Source: Flavobacterium azooxidireducens (GTDB lineage: Bacteria; Bacteroidota; Bacteroidia; Flavobacteriales; Flavobacteriaceae). Taken from it: a DNA stretch of 64,000 bases. Of the stretch, positions 44,480-53,079 are shown in pieces. Below the pieces are notes generated by a model. It ran no database searches. It was not told the DNA's origin and saw nothing but the letters and a program-made list of their open reading frames with translations. Within the stretch, counting starts at the first letter, position 1. Every line of letters starts with the position of its first letter. The translations under genes and the position numbers were made by a program. The stretch lies in assembly GCF_023195775.1 (NCBI RefSeq), contig NZ_CP096205.1:992001-1056000 (forward strand), in the 5' to 3' direction.

Positions 44480-45397
44480 TTACTTCAAAAACTCCACATT
44501 CCTCTTCAACCCTTCCAACTTAGTTCGTTTAACCGCTGAATTTTTAAATACTTTTTTAAAAACATCTTCGGTGATTTCTTCCCAATCCTTTTTGGTAAAA
44601 GAAAGTAATTCGGGATTCGCTTGAAAAAGCGGTTCGTTATGTGATTTTGAAAAACGATTCCACGGACAAACATCTTGGCAGACATCACAACCAAAAACCC
44701 AATTATCGAATTTGTCTTTCATTTCTGTGGGAATATTTTCTTTTAACTCGATGGTAAAATAGGAAATGCATTTGCTGCCATCCACCACATACGGAGCAAC
44801 GATGGCTTCGGTTGGGCAAGCATCAATACAGGCTGTGCACGAGCCACAGTGGTCGGTAGTTGGGTTGTCGTATTCTAATTCTAAATCAACAATTAATTCG
44901 GCAATAAAATAGAAAGAACCCACTTTTTGGGTAATGAGGTTGGTGTTTTTTCCCATCCAACCCAGACCGCTTTTGGCTGCCCAAGCTTTGTCTAAAACCG
45001 GAGCCGAATCAACAAAGGCTCGTCCGGAAACTTCGCCTATTTCGGTTTGAATAAAATGTAAAAGTTCTTTGAGTTTTTCTTTGATTACAAAATGATAGTC
45101 TTGTCCATAAGCATATTTTGAAATTTTGTAACTCTCTTCGTTTTGAAATTCGGAAGGATAATAATTCAGCAATAATGAAATGACACTTTTGGCTCCATCC
45201 ACTAATAACGTTGGATCCAATCTTTTGTCAAAATGGTTTTCCATATAACTCATTTGACCGTTCATATTTTTGTTGAGCCAGCTTTCTAATCTTGGTGCTT
45301 CTTCTTCGAGGAAACCAGCTTTGGAGATTCCGCAGGAGAGGAAGCCGAGGCGTTTGGCTTCGGATTTTATGATGGATGATAGGTGATCTTTGTTCAT
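44480..45397 (-). CDS. queG: Epoxyqueuosine reductase
   Basis: The 305-residue enzyme reduces epoxyqueuosine to queuosine in tRNA, using cobalamin and two [4Fe-4S] clusters. Visible are [40 protein letters not shown], the cobalamin/active-site region [20 protein letters not shown] and [11 protein letters not shown], and both cluster motifs, [16 protein letters not shown] and [11 protein letters not shown]. It is full length for proteins lacking the C-terminal HEAT extension. Its last 71 codons are duplicated at 42057-42273. Purine-rich repeat sequence lies directly upstream of its start. Confidence 0.93.
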   Translation of the reverse strand: MNKDHLSSIIKSEAKRLGFLSCGISKAGFLEEEAPRLESWLNKNMNGQMSYMENHFDKRLDPTLLVDGAKSVISLLLNYYPSEFQNEESYKISKYAYGQDYHFVIKEKLKELLHFIQTEIGEVSGRAFVDSAPVLDKAWAAKSGLGWMGKNTNLITQKVGSFYFIAELIVDLELEYDNPTTDHCGSCTACIDACPTEAIVAPYVVDGSKCISYFTIELKENIPTEMKDKFDNWVFGCDVCQDVCPWNRFSKSHNEPLFQANPELLSFTKKDWEEITEDVFKKVFKNSAVKRTKLEGLKRNVEFLK

Positions 45398-45462
45398 TGA
45401 TGGGAGATGGAAGATGGAAGCGGGAAGCGGGAAGAGGGAAAATGGAAGAAATTCGGGCTAAC
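45398..45462. repeat. Purine-rich GGAAG repeat tract, left of the S23-type gene
   Basis: On the plus strand it is a run of GGAAGA, GGAAGC and GGGAAG units. A pyrimidine-rich counterpart in opposite orientation lies at 45856-45899, so the two tracts bracket the gene at 45472-45825. Confidence 0.7.
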
Positions 45463-45471
45463 TTTCTGCTA

Positions 45472-45825
45472 TTATTTTAATTGTGCTTTGAATGCTAATG
45501 TCATATTCATTAAATCAAAAGCATCTTTATATAATTTATCGAATAATCCTTGATTGATATAATTTCTCCGTTTTGCTTTATGCAAACAAGTGACTACTTC
45601 TGCAATAGAACGAACAGAATATCCCAAAAAACGATTGAATTCCGGTTTTGATTGCTCAATTGAACCTTCAGAAATATTTAAGGCGATAGAATCGGCAGCT
45701 CTAGAAATTTGCGAGGATAAATTATAAATTTCTCTTTTGGGAAAACTTTCGGCTAAAAGATTTATTTCTTCACCAAAATCCATCGCCTTCTGCCAAATAA
45801 TTAATTTTTCAAATTTAAATCCCAT
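45472..45825 (-). CDS. Four-helix-bundle protein (S23 / rRNA intervening-sequence family)
   Basis: The 117-residue protein shows the four-helix-bundle S23 family pattern: KFEKLIIWQKAMDFGEEINL, FPKREIYNLSSQISRAADSI, ALNISEGSIEQSKPEFNRFL, GYSVRSIAEVVTCLHKAKRR. Relatives are found as ORFs inside 23S rRNA intervening sequences, as Avd accessory proteins of diversity-generating retroelements, and as scattered single genes in Bacteroidota. The fold binds nucleic acid in Avd. No reverse transcriptase or rRNA is nearby. The gene is bracketed by inverted purine/pyrimidine tracts and separates queG from ruvB, which suggests it was inserted as a small mobile unit. Confidence 0.85.
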   Translation of the reverse strand: MGFKFEKLIIWQKAMDFGEEINLLAESFPKREIYNLSSQISRAADSIALNISEGSIEQSKPEFNRFLGYSVRSIAEVVTCLHKAKRRNYINQGLFDKLYKDAFDLMNMTLAFKAQLK

Positions 45826-45855
45826 AACTAAAAATTCAATTTAATTCACAAAACA

Positions 45856-45899
45856 TGTGCTTTTCTTCCCTCTTCCATCTTCCTTCTTCCCGTCTTCTC
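45856..45899. repeat. Pyrimidine-rich CTTCC repeat tract, right of the S23-type gene
   Basis: On the plus strand it consists of TCTTCC, CTTCTTCCC and similar units. Its reverse complement resembles the tract at 45398-45462, so the pair forms imperfect inverted repeats around the S23-type gene. Confidence 0.65.
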
Positions 45900-46922
45900 C
45901 TAAAAAAGACCGCCTTGTATATTGGTTTTAATTTTACCAAGATGCTTATAAGCCTTCTCGGTTACTTCCCTTCCACGTGGTGTTCGCATAATGAAACCTT
46001 CTTGAATTAAAAAAGGTTCATAGACTTCTTCGATGGTTTCACCACTTTCGGAAACAGCAGTTGCAAGCGTAGATAGACCAACTGGGCCACCTTTGAATTT
46101 ATCAATGATGGTGTTTAGGATTTTATTGTCCATTTCATCTAAACCGTGAGCATCTACGTTCAAAGCTTTTAGTGCATATTTGGCAATTTCAATGTCGATT
46201 TTTCCGTTACCTTTTATTTGAGCAAAATCACGAACTCTTCTAAGTAATGCATTGGCAATACGTGGTGTCCCACGACTTCTTCCTGCAATTTCAATGGCTG
46301 CTTCCATAGAAATTGGCACTTTCAAAATGGAAGAACTACGTTGAACGATGGTAGTTAATAATTCGGTGTTATAGTATTGCAATCGACTTTGAATTCCGAA
46401 ACGGGCACGCATTGGTGCGGTAAGTAAGCCTGAACGAGTGGTTGCTCCAACTAATGTAAACGGATTTAAATTGATCTGAACCGTTCTAGCATTTGGTCCG
46501 GATTCAATCATAATATCAATTTTGAAATCCTCCATTGCAGAATACAAATATTCTTCTACAATTGGACTCAGTCGGTGAATTTCGTCAATAAAGAGCACAT
46601 CTCTATCTTCTAAATTCGTAAGTAATCCGGCCAAATCGCCCGGTTTATCCAACACTGGTCCAGATGTGATTTTTATACCAACCCCTAATTCATTTGCTAG
46701 AATATTCGCTAATGTTGTTTTTCCTAATCCGGGAGGTCCGTGAAAAAGGGTGTGATCAAGAGCTTCTTCCCGTTGATTGGCTGCTTCTACAAAAACTTTT
46801 AAATTTTCTAAAACCTGGTCTTGCCCGGCAAAATCATCAAATGAAAGCGGTCTCAACTTTTTTTCGAGGTCGAGTTCTTCCGGATTAAAACCTTTGTTGG
46901 TTGGGTCTAAATATTCATTCAT
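45900..46922 (-). CDS. ruvB: Holliday junction branch migration helicase RuvB
   Basis: The 340-residue AAA+ motor of the RuvAB branch migration complex is full length: [20 protein letters not shown], Walker A in [19 protein letters not shown], Walker [11 protein letters not shown], sensor [20 protein letters not shown], the arginine-finger region [20 protein letters not shown] and the winged-helix C-terminus [19 protein letters not shown] -7 box lies at 46928-46935. It is encoded 13 kb from ruvA. Confidence 0.96.
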   Translation of the reverse strand: MNEYLDPTNKGFNPEELDLEKKLRPLSFDDFAGQDQVLENLKVFVEAANQREEALDHTLFHGPPGLGKTTLANILANELGVGIKITSGPVLDKPGDLAGLLTNLEDRDVLFIDEIHRLSPIVEEYLYSAMEDFKIDIMIESGPNARTVQINLNPFTLVGATTRSGLLTAPMRARFGIQSRLQYYNTELLTTIVQRSSSILKVPISMEAAIEIAGRSRGTPRIANALLRRVRDFAQIKGNGKIDIEIAKYALKALNVDAHGLDEMDNKILNTIIDKFKGGPVGLSTLATAVSESGETIEEVYEPFLIQEGFIMRTPRGREVTEKAYKHLGKIKTNIQGGLF

Positions 46923-46927
46923 AAAAG

Positions 46928-46935
46928 CAAAGATA
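46928..46935 (-). promoter_or_regulatory. Bacteroidota -7 box for ruvB
   Basis: CAAAGATA on the plus strand reads TATCTTTG on the minus strand. It is only 6 bases from the ruvB ATG, so the transcript would be nearly leaderless. Confidence 0.4.
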
Positions 46936-46964
46936 AGACAAAGTCTATTTATAAAAAGAAATAG

Positions 46965-47279
46965 TTAAACGTGATAACCGGGAGCTAAAATTTCTTTCCA
47001 TTCCGGATGTCTTTTTAAGTAAGCCGCAACAAAAGGGCAAAGTGGAGCTAATGTAAAATTGTTGGATTTGATAAAATTTAATGCTTTGACAACGATGCTA
47101 CTTCCCACACCTTTTCCTTCTAATCCAATAGGCACTTCGGTATGGGTTAGATACATTACGTTTTGATTGGTAAGGATATATTCGATAAAAGCCACATGTC
47201 CTTCAACATGAAGTTCAAATCGTTTCTTTTCTTCATTTTTCAGCAATTCTACTGATTCATATTTATCTGCCATAGTCAT
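46965..47279 (-). CDS. Small GNAT-like acetyltransferase (YjdJ type)
   Basis: The 104-residue protein (or 102 from the ATG at 47273) matches the short GNAT-like domain: FELHVEGHVAFIEYILTNQN, VMYLTHTEVPIGLEGKGVGS (acetyl-CoA loop GKGVGS), VVKALNFIKSNNFTLAPLCP and the typical ending FVAAYLKRHPEWK. These proteins are about 90-110 residues, and their substrates are unknown. The start codon directly follows the stop of the 4Fe-4S protein gene, a pairing (YjdI-YjdJ) also known in E. coli. Confidence 0.85.
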   Translation of the reverse strand: MTMADKYESVELLKNEEKKRFELHVEGHVAFIEYILTNQNVMYLTHTEVPIGLEGKGVGSSIVVKALNFIKSNNFTLAPLCPFVAAYLKRHPEWKEILAPGYHV

Positions 47280-47498
47280 TTATTTTTTAGTTAGATAATA
47301 GGATAGTGCTCCCGAAGGACATTTATTAACTTGATTGATAATTTCTTCTGAAGTTGCATCATTTGGTTTGATCCATGGTTTTTCTTTGGGTTGAAAAACC
47401 GCGGGCAAACCTTTTACACAATTTGCAGAGTGTGTACACAATTCAGCCTTCCAAACGATAGTAACTTCATCATTTGAATACTCTTTTTCTTTTCCCAT
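47280..47498 (-). CDS. Mono-cluster (4Fe-4S)-binding YjdI-type protein
   Basis: The 72-residue protein has the YjdI pattern: VTIVWKAELCTHSANCVKGL, then FQPKEKPWIKPNDATSEEII, and VNKCPSGALSYYL. Three cysteines are visible, in CTHSANC and KCPSGAL, so cluster coordination by cysteines alone would be incomplete. A His or other ligand may complete it. It lies directly upstream of the GNAT-like gene in one transcript. The biological role is not established. Confidence 0.85.
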   Translation of the reverse strand: MGKEKEYSNDEVTIVWKAELCTHSANCVKGLPAVFQPKEKPWIKPNDATSEEIINQVNKCPSGALSYYLTKK

Positions 47499-47528
47499 AA
47501 TATCAAAATTTATCAGAATAAAGATAAA

Positions 47529-47565
47529 TAAAAAAGCCCTTTCAAAAAAATGAAAGGACTTTTAA
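47529..47565 (-). terminator. Terminator of the act-cox operon
   Basis: Minus-strand AGTCCTTTCA pairs with TGAAAGGGCT, with one wobble, across a T-rich loop, followed by T on the minus strand. It lies 19 bases after the ctaD stop. Confidence 0.75.
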
Positions 47566-47583
47566 ATATGAATTAATAATATA

Positions 47584-49386
47584 TTAGTGATGTAATTTTT
47601 CTTCGTCCGGACCCATTGGAACGGTTTGCGGCACAAAATCTTCTAAATGCCCAGGCTTACTATAATCATAAGGCCATCTGTGAACTTCAGGAAGAGCACC
47701 TGGCCAGTTTCCATGAATGTGCTCTACTGGAGCTGTCCATTCTAATGTATTTGATCTCCATGGATTCATTTCGGCTTTTTTACCGTAGAACATACTGTGG
47801 AAGAAATTCCAAATAAATACTAATTGGAAAGCACCACCTACTAAAGCAAACATTGTAATGATAACATTTACGTTTTGTAAATCATCAAATAATGGGAAAG
47901 CAGTGTTGGTGTAATAACGTCTTGGTAAACCGGCCATTCCAATAAAGTGCATTGGGAAGAAAACTCCATACGCACAAACAGCAGTTACCCAGAAGTGAAC
48001 ATAACCTAAATTTTTGTTTAACATTCTTCCGAACATTCTTGGGAACCAATGATAGATTCCGGCAAACATTCCGTAAAGAGCAGAAATACCCATTACTAAG
48101 TGGAAGTGAGCAACTACGAAGTAAGTATCGTGAACGTTAATATCAAGTGTACTATCTCCTAAAATAATACCCGTTAAACCTCCGGTGATAAAAGTAGAAA
48201 CTAATCCGATAGAAAATAACATCGCAGGATTTAACTGAAGGTTACCTTTCCATAAAGTTGTGATATAGTTGAACGCTTTTACTGCGGAAGGAATTGCAAT
48301 CAACAAAGTTGTAAAGGTAAACACAGACCCTAAGAATGGATTCATTCCTGAGATAAACATGTGGTGACCCCATACGATAGTTGATAAAAATGCAATCGCT
48401 ATAATGGAAGCAATCATGGCACGGTAACCAAAAATTGGCTTACGTGAATTGGTTGCAATAATTTCTGATGTGATTCCTAATGCTGGTAATAAAACGATGT
48501 AAACTTCCGGGTGTCCTAAGAACCAAAATAAGTGTTCAAACAAAACTGGCGAACCACCTTGGTAATGCAATACTTCACCGGCGATAAAAATATCCGAAAG
48601 GAAGAATGAGGTACCAAAACTTCTATCAAAAATCAACAATAACGCTGCTGATAAAAGAACAGGGAAAGATACGATACCGATAATTGCTGTTACAAAGAAA
48701 GCCCAAATTGTTAAAGGTAATCTTGTCATAGACATTCCTTTTGTTCTAAGGTTGATAACGGTAACCACATAATTTAATGATCCCATTAATGAAGAAGCAA
48801 TAAAAATAGCCATAGAAACCAACCACAACGTCATACCGGTTCCAGAACCAGGTATTGCCTGCGGAAGAGCACTAAGTGGTGGATAAATTGTCCATCCGGC
48901 AGAGGCTGGTCCTGATTCTACAAACAATGAAATAACCATGATTACACTTGATAAAAAGAATAACCAATAGGAAATCATGTTCAAGAAACCAGATGCCATA
49001 TCACGAGCTCCAATTTGTAACGGAATTAATAAGTTACTAAACGTTCCGCTCAAACCAGCAGTCAATACAAAGAATACCATGATGGTTCCGTGAATTGTTA
49101 CAAGTGCTAGATAAACATCATTTTGCATTACTCCGTCAGGAGCAAATTTATCTCCTAGAAGGACGTTAAAAATTTTGAATGATTCTTCAGGCCAAGCTAA
49201 TTGCATTCTGAACAACAATGACATAGCCACACCAATAATACCCATAATCAAACCAGTGATTAGGTATTGCTTAGCAATCATCTTATGATCGATACTAAAG
49301 ATGTACTTTGTTATAAAAGTATCTTTGTGGTGATGCTCGTGCTCGTGTCCGTGATCGTGTTCGTTTGCGTGATCGTGTGCTGACAT
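47584..49386 (-). CDS. ctaD: Cytochrome c oxidase subunit I
   Basis: The 600-residue catalytic subunit has twelve or more membrane helices and binds heme a and the heme a3-CuB centre. Visible are WTIYPPLSALPQAIPGSGTG, LFWFLGHPEVYIVLLPALGI (the CuB His and cross-linked Tyr), IVWGHHMFISGMNPFLGS, and LDINVHDTYFVVAHFHLVMG (heme ligands). It opens with a His-rich cytoplasmic tail (HDHANEHDHGHEHEHHHKD) before the first helix. It is the last gene of the actABCDEF-coxB-ctaD operon. Confidence 0.96.
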   Translation of the reverse strand: MSAHDHANEHDHGHEHEHHHKDTFITKYIFSIDHKMIAKQYLITGLIMGIIGVAMSLLFRMQLAWPEESFKIFNVLLGDKFAPDGVMQNDVYLALVTIHGTIMVFFVLTAGLSGTFSNLLIPLQIGARDMASGFLNMISYWLFFLSSVIMVISLFVESGPASAGWTIYPPLSALPQAIPGSGTGMTLWLVSMAIFIASSLMGSLNYVVTVINLRTKGMSMTRLPLTIWAFFVTAIIGIVSFPVLLSAALLLIFDRSFGTSFFLSDIFIAGEVLHYQGGSPVLFEHLFWFLGHPEVYIVLLPALGITSEIIATNSRKPIFGYRAMIASIIAIAFLSTIVWGHHMFISGMNPFLGSVFTFTTLLIAIPSAVKAFNYITTLWKGNLQLNPAMLFSIGLVSTFITGGLTGIILGDSTLDINVHDTYFVVAHFHLVMGISALYGMFAGIYHWFPRMFGRMLNKNLGYVHFWVTAVCAYGVFFPMHFIGMAGLPRRYYTNTAFPLFDDLQNVNVIITMFALVGGAFQLVFIWNFFHSMFYGKKAEMNPWRSNTLEWTAPVEHIHGNWPGALPEVHRWPYDYSKPGHLEDFVPQTVPMGPDEEKLHH

Positions 49387-49412
49387 AATCTTAAATATAA
49401 ATTTTTATTTAG

Positions 49413-50576
49413 CTATTTTTTATCTACTACTTGAGCTACTAAAGTTGAATCTACCACAACTTTTGTAGAATCTGTTTCTGTTTTAATCTCTTCAATAGTT
49501 TGTTCCTGAGCTTTCATAACTTGTGCAAGTGTTTGCTTTTCGCTTAACCACTTCTTGAAGTCTTCTTTGCTCTCAACTACAATTTTCATTTGCATGTTGT
49601 AATGAGATTTTCCACAAATTTTGTTACACAATAAAAGGTAATCAAATGTATATGGGTCTAAAGCGGCTTCACCTTTTGCAACTAAATCTTTGCTTTTCTC
49701 TGCTCTGATTTTATTGATTGTAGCAACTTTTTCCTGCATTTCAGGAGAGTTTCTCATATCAAGCGTTGTAACAGTAGGAACAAATGCAAATTGTGTAACC
49801 ATACCCGGAACACAGTTCATTTGAGCTCTAAAGTGAGGCATGTAGGCTGAGTGCAAAACGTCTTGTGAACGAATTTTAAAAATCACTTTTACACCTTTTG
49901 GTAAATGTAATTCTGAAGCAGGAATATCATCTTGAGCATTTGGATCTGCTAAATCTACACCTAAAGTATTAATTCCTTCAATATAACGAACGTTTGCTTT
50001 TCCTAACACATTATCTTCACCGGCATAACGAACTTCCCACCCGAATTGTTTTGCGTAAATTTCCACAACCATTGGGTTTTCTGTTTCTTCATCCACAAAC
50101 ATAATATTTGTCCAAGCATATAATCCGTAAAGAATTAAACCGGCTAATGTAATCGCAGGAATGATACTCCAAATCATTTCTAATTTGTTGTTATCCGCAA
50201 AATACAAGGCAGTATTTCCTTTTTTCCCTCTGTATTTGTAGGCGAAGTAATGTAATAATGCTTGCGTAATTGTTTGAACGAAGAAAATTAAAATCATCGA
50301 AATCCACATCAAACGATCCACTTCTACTCCATGTTCTGAAGCCGAATTACTCATTAATGGAAAATGACCATACTTAACTACACAAACAATAGTTGTAATA
50401 TAAATGAACACCAAAAAGGCAAACATTAAATAACCATTTACATTATTATCATTGTCATTAGCCACTTGAGAATTATCAGCGTCACCTCCTATTTGCGTTA
50501 AATCAAATATTTTGGTCAATTGCCAAATGGCTACTGATACTAAAACTAAAACAACTAGTACTAACAAACTTGTCAT
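49413..50576 (-). CDS. coxB: Cytochrome c oxidase subunit II
   Basis: The 387-residue subunit carries the CuA electron entry site. It has an N-terminal hydrophobic segment, two anchoring helices (YLMFAFLVFIYITTIVCVV and MILIFFVQTITQALLHYF; a third hydrophobic run at MIWSIIPAITLAGLILYG), and a periplasmic cupredoxin domain. The latter has DVLHSAYMPHFRAQMNCVPG and the CuA motif LLLCNKICGKSHYNMQMK. A Lys/Glu/Val-rich tail follows. It lies between actF and ctaD. Copper loading would use the SCO protein encoded at 14789. Confidence 0.95.
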   Translation of the reverse strand: MTSLLVLVVLVLVSVAIWQLTKIFDLTQIGGDADNSQVANDNDNNVNGYLMFAFLVFIYITTIVCVVKYGHFPLMSNSASEHGVEVDRLMWISMILIFFVQTITQALLHYFAYKYRGKKGNTALYFADNNKLEMIWSIIPAITLAGLILYGLYAWTNIMFVDEETENPMVVEIYAKQFGWEVRYAGEDNVLGKANVRYIEGINTLGVDLADPNAQDDIPASELHLPKGVKVIFKIRSQDVLHSAYMPHFRAQMNCVPGMVTQFAFVPTVTTLDMRNSPEMQEKVATINKIRAEKSKDLVAKGEAALDPYTFDYLLLCNKICGKSHYNMQMKIVVESKEDFKKWLSEKQTLAQVMKAQEQTIEEIKTETDSTKVVVDSTLVAQVVDKK

Positions 50577-50595
50577 CTGTCTAAATCTTTAAATA

Positions 50596-51936
50596 TTAAT
50601 AATGAAAATGTTTACTTTCTTCGATAAATGGATTTCTTTTTGGTAATAATGGTGCTTTTGTTAAAGCTGTGAACACTATTAAAATAAATAATCCAAGGAA
50701 GAAAAGCAATGAACCAATCTCTCCGATTCCAATAAACCATCTGTCTCCAACGGTAGCAGGCATAATCATGTTGAAGAAATCAACATAATGACCTAATAAA
50801 ATTACTACTCCTGCCATTACCAAAACCCAAGTAATACGTTTGAAATCCGTATTAATTAAGATTAAGAATGGGAAAATAAAGTTCATGGCAACCATTCCGA
50901 AGAAAGGTAAATTATATTGTTCTATTCTTGTTACAAAATAAGTAACTTCCTCAGGGATGTTAGAGTACCAAATCAACATGAATTGTGAGAACCATAAGTA
51001 CGTCCAAAACACACTGATACCAAACATAAATTTAGCTAAGTCGTGAATGTGGCTTGTGTTTACATGTTCTAAATAACCTCTTGATTTTAGGTATAATGTT
51101 ACCATTGCAATCACTGTAATTCCACTTACGAAGAAGGAAGCAAATACATACCATCCAAATAAGGTAGAAAACCAGTGTGGATCAACAGACATAATCCAGT
51201 CCCAAGACATGATTGATTCTGTTACGATAAAGAACACTAAAAATCCTGCTGAAATATTAAAATTCTTTTTGTAGAAAGCATTATCTGAAGCTTCGTCTTG
51301 AGCCAAACAATTTTTTCTGGAGAAGTAACGATATAAATTCCATCCAATGATGAATACTGCTGCTCTGATTAACCAGAACCATTCGTTCAAATATCCAATT
51401 TTGCCATTTAGAAGTTTATCAAATTTTGGACTTTCCGGATTAACTAATTCAGGATCCATCCAAACAAATAAATGATTAAAATGTAAAGCAGAAACTACTA
51501 ATAATATAAAAAAGATAGCAGAACCCCATGGCAAATAGGCCGTGATTCCTTGCATTACTCTAAACAATACCGGAGACCAACCTGCTTGAGCAACATTTTG
51601 AATTGCATAGAAAGCCAATGCTCCAAGTGAAATTAACATGAAAAAGATAGCCGCAACATACAATGCAGCCCAAGGTTTATTTTGCAACTGATGTAAAACA
51701 TGGTTTAAATGTTCTTCGTGTTCTGTGTGTGCTTCTGCACTGTGAGCATCGTGTCCGTGTGCATCATGAGCATGAGCATCGCGAGCACCGTGATGACCAT
51801 GAGCTTCAGCTTCAAGAATTTTTTCTACATCGGCTGTGGTTTTTGGAGCAGAAATAAAACTATATCCAATTCCCAACAATCCAACGATTATTAGAACAAA
51901 GGAAAAAACTTTTAATTTACTTGAAAAGGTATACAT
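50596..51936 (-). CDS. actF: Alternative complex III subunit ActF
   Basis: The 446-residue membrane protein has about ten hydrophobic segments and is related to ActC/NrfD-like subunits. Membrane motifs include WAALYVAAIFFMLISLGALA, WFWLIRAAVFIIGWNLYRYF, SIMSWDWIMSVDPHWFSTLF and FWTYLWFSQFMLIWYSNIPE, typical of ActF. Between the first and second helices there is a strongly His-rich loop (about residues 45-80; GHHGARDAHAHDAHGHDAHS). It belongs to the quinol:cytochrome c oxidoreductase that replaces complex III. Confidence 0.93.
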   Translation of the reverse strand: MYTFSSKLKVFSFVLIIVGLLGIGYSFISAPKTTADVEKILEAEAHGHHGARDAHAHDAHGHDAHSAEAHTEHEEHLNHVLHQLQNKPWAALYVAAIFFMLISLGALAFYAIQNVAQAGWSPVLFRVMQGITAYLPWGSAIFFILLVVSALHFNHLFVWMDPELVNPESPKFDKLLNGKIGYLNEWFWLIRAAVFIIGWNLYRYFSRKNCLAQDEASDNAFYKKNFNISAGFLVFFIVTESIMSWDWIMSVDPHWFSTLFGWYVFASFFVSGITVIAMVTLYLKSRGYLEHVNTSHIHDLAKFMFGISVFWTYLWFSQFMLIWYSNIPEEVTYFVTRIEQYNLPFFGMVAMNFIFPFLILINTDFKRITWVLVMAGVVILLGHYVDFFNMIMPATVGDRWFIGIGEIGSLLFFLGLFILIVFTALTKAPLLPKRNPFIEESKHFHY

Positions 51937-51961
51937 ATCTATACAATCTAGTTGTCAATAA

Positions 51962-52525
51962 TTATAATTTACTTTTTAACTGAAGAACATAATCAGTCAC
52001 TAACCAACGTTCGTGTTGCGATAATTGATTAGCATGAGAACCCATAGAGTTCAATCCGTAGGTTATCACATGAAAAACACTTCCTTGCGTAACCGGTCTA
52101 TCAGCATAACTTGGAACTCCCAAGAATTTTTCTCTTTCTACTAATTTTCCTTTACCATTTCCGGAATCTCCGTGACAAATGGCACAATAAATTCCGTAAA
52201 GTTCTTTTCCTTTAGCAGCTTCTTTATCAGAAATTGAATCAAGAGGAGAAACTAGGTTAGCTTTTGCTAATTCGTATCCGGCTGTTGAATTTTCATAATC
52301 ATAAATTTCAAAACCTCTTTTCACACTTCCTACTGGCGGTTCTTGTGCGGTTTGTCCTTTCAATTGATTTTCACCATTAAATGCTTCTGATTCAGCATAA
52401 GTTTCATACCCAACTGATTCGTACATATTTGGAAAAAATTGATAATTTGGACTTTTGCTGTTAAAACAAGAGGTAACCGAAACGGCTAATCCAAACAATA
52501 GGGCTATTTTAAATAAGCTTTTCAT
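51962..52525 (-). CDS. actE: Alternative complex III cytochrome c subunit ActE
   Basis: The 187-residue protein has a lipoprotein signal (FKIALLFGLAVSVTSC) with the lipid-anchored Cys near residue 20. One heme c site is GIYCAICHGDSGNGKG, with a distal Met region in ITYGLNSMGSHANQLS. ActE is the mono-heme subunit that passes electrons towards the oxidase or a soluble cytochrome c. It lies 9 bases after actD. Confidence 0.93.
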   Translation of the reverse strand: MKSLFKIALLFGLAVSVTSCFNSKSPNYQFFPNMYESVGYETYAESEAFNGENQLKGQTAQEPPVGSVKRGFEIYDYENSTAGYELAKANLVSPLDSISDKEAAKGKELYGIYCAICHGDSGNGKGKLVEREKFLGVPSYADRPVTQGSVFHVITYGLNSMGSHANQLSQHERWLVTDYVLQLKSKL

Positions 52526-52534
52526 ATTTCTATC

Positions 52535-53059
52535 TTAATGCTTTTCTACAACTTTAATTTCAACTGCTCCTGTTTTCTTTAAAAAGTCAGACAGTTCTTG
52601 TTCGTTATTATGAACAGCAACTTCCATTAAAAAGTGGTCGTCTGTTGTTCTAACATCCGGATTTTCTGCTTCTTTGAATGGCCATAATTTACTTCTCATA
52701 TAAAAAGTAATTACCATTAAGTGAGCAGCAAAGAAAACCGTTAGCTCAAACATAATAGGCACGAATGCCGGCATGTTTTCGATATAACTAAAACTTGGTT
52801 TTCCTCCGATATCTTGTGGCCAATCTTGAATCATGATGTAATTCATCATCCAAGTAGCAAATGAAAGTCCGACACAACCATACATAAACGACGCAATTGC
52901 TAATCGAGTTGGAGCTAACCCCATGGCTTTATCCAAACCGTGAACCGGAAAAGGAGTGTAAACTTCTTCAATATGATGATGAGCTTTGCGAGTCTCTTTC
53001 ACGGCATCCATTAGGATGTCATCATCATTATATAGTGCCTGTATAACTTTAGTACTCAT
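52535..53059 (-). CDS. actD: Alternative complex III subunit ActD (DUF3341)
   Basis: The 174-residue DUF3341 protein has a cytoplasmic N-terminal domain (VIQALYNDDDILMDAVKETR, EEVYTPFPVHGLDKAMGLAP), then two membrane helices (TRLAIASFMYGCVGLSFATW and FVPIMFELTVFFAAHLMVIT). A soluble tail ends in DHFLMEVAVHNNEQELSDFL. ActD is a structural subunit without cofactors. Position and length are standard. Confidence 0.94.
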   Translation of the reverse strand: MSTKVIQALYNDDDILMDAVKETRKAHHHIEEVYTPFPVHGLDKAMGLAPTRLAIASFMYGCVGLSFATWMMNYIMIQDWPQDIGGKPSFSYIENMPAFVPIMFELTVFFAAHLMVITFYMRSKLWPFKEAENPDVRTTDDHFLMEVAVHNNEQELSDFLKKTGAVEIKVVEKH

Positions 53060-53079
53060 AATTTCTTATACTAATTATC

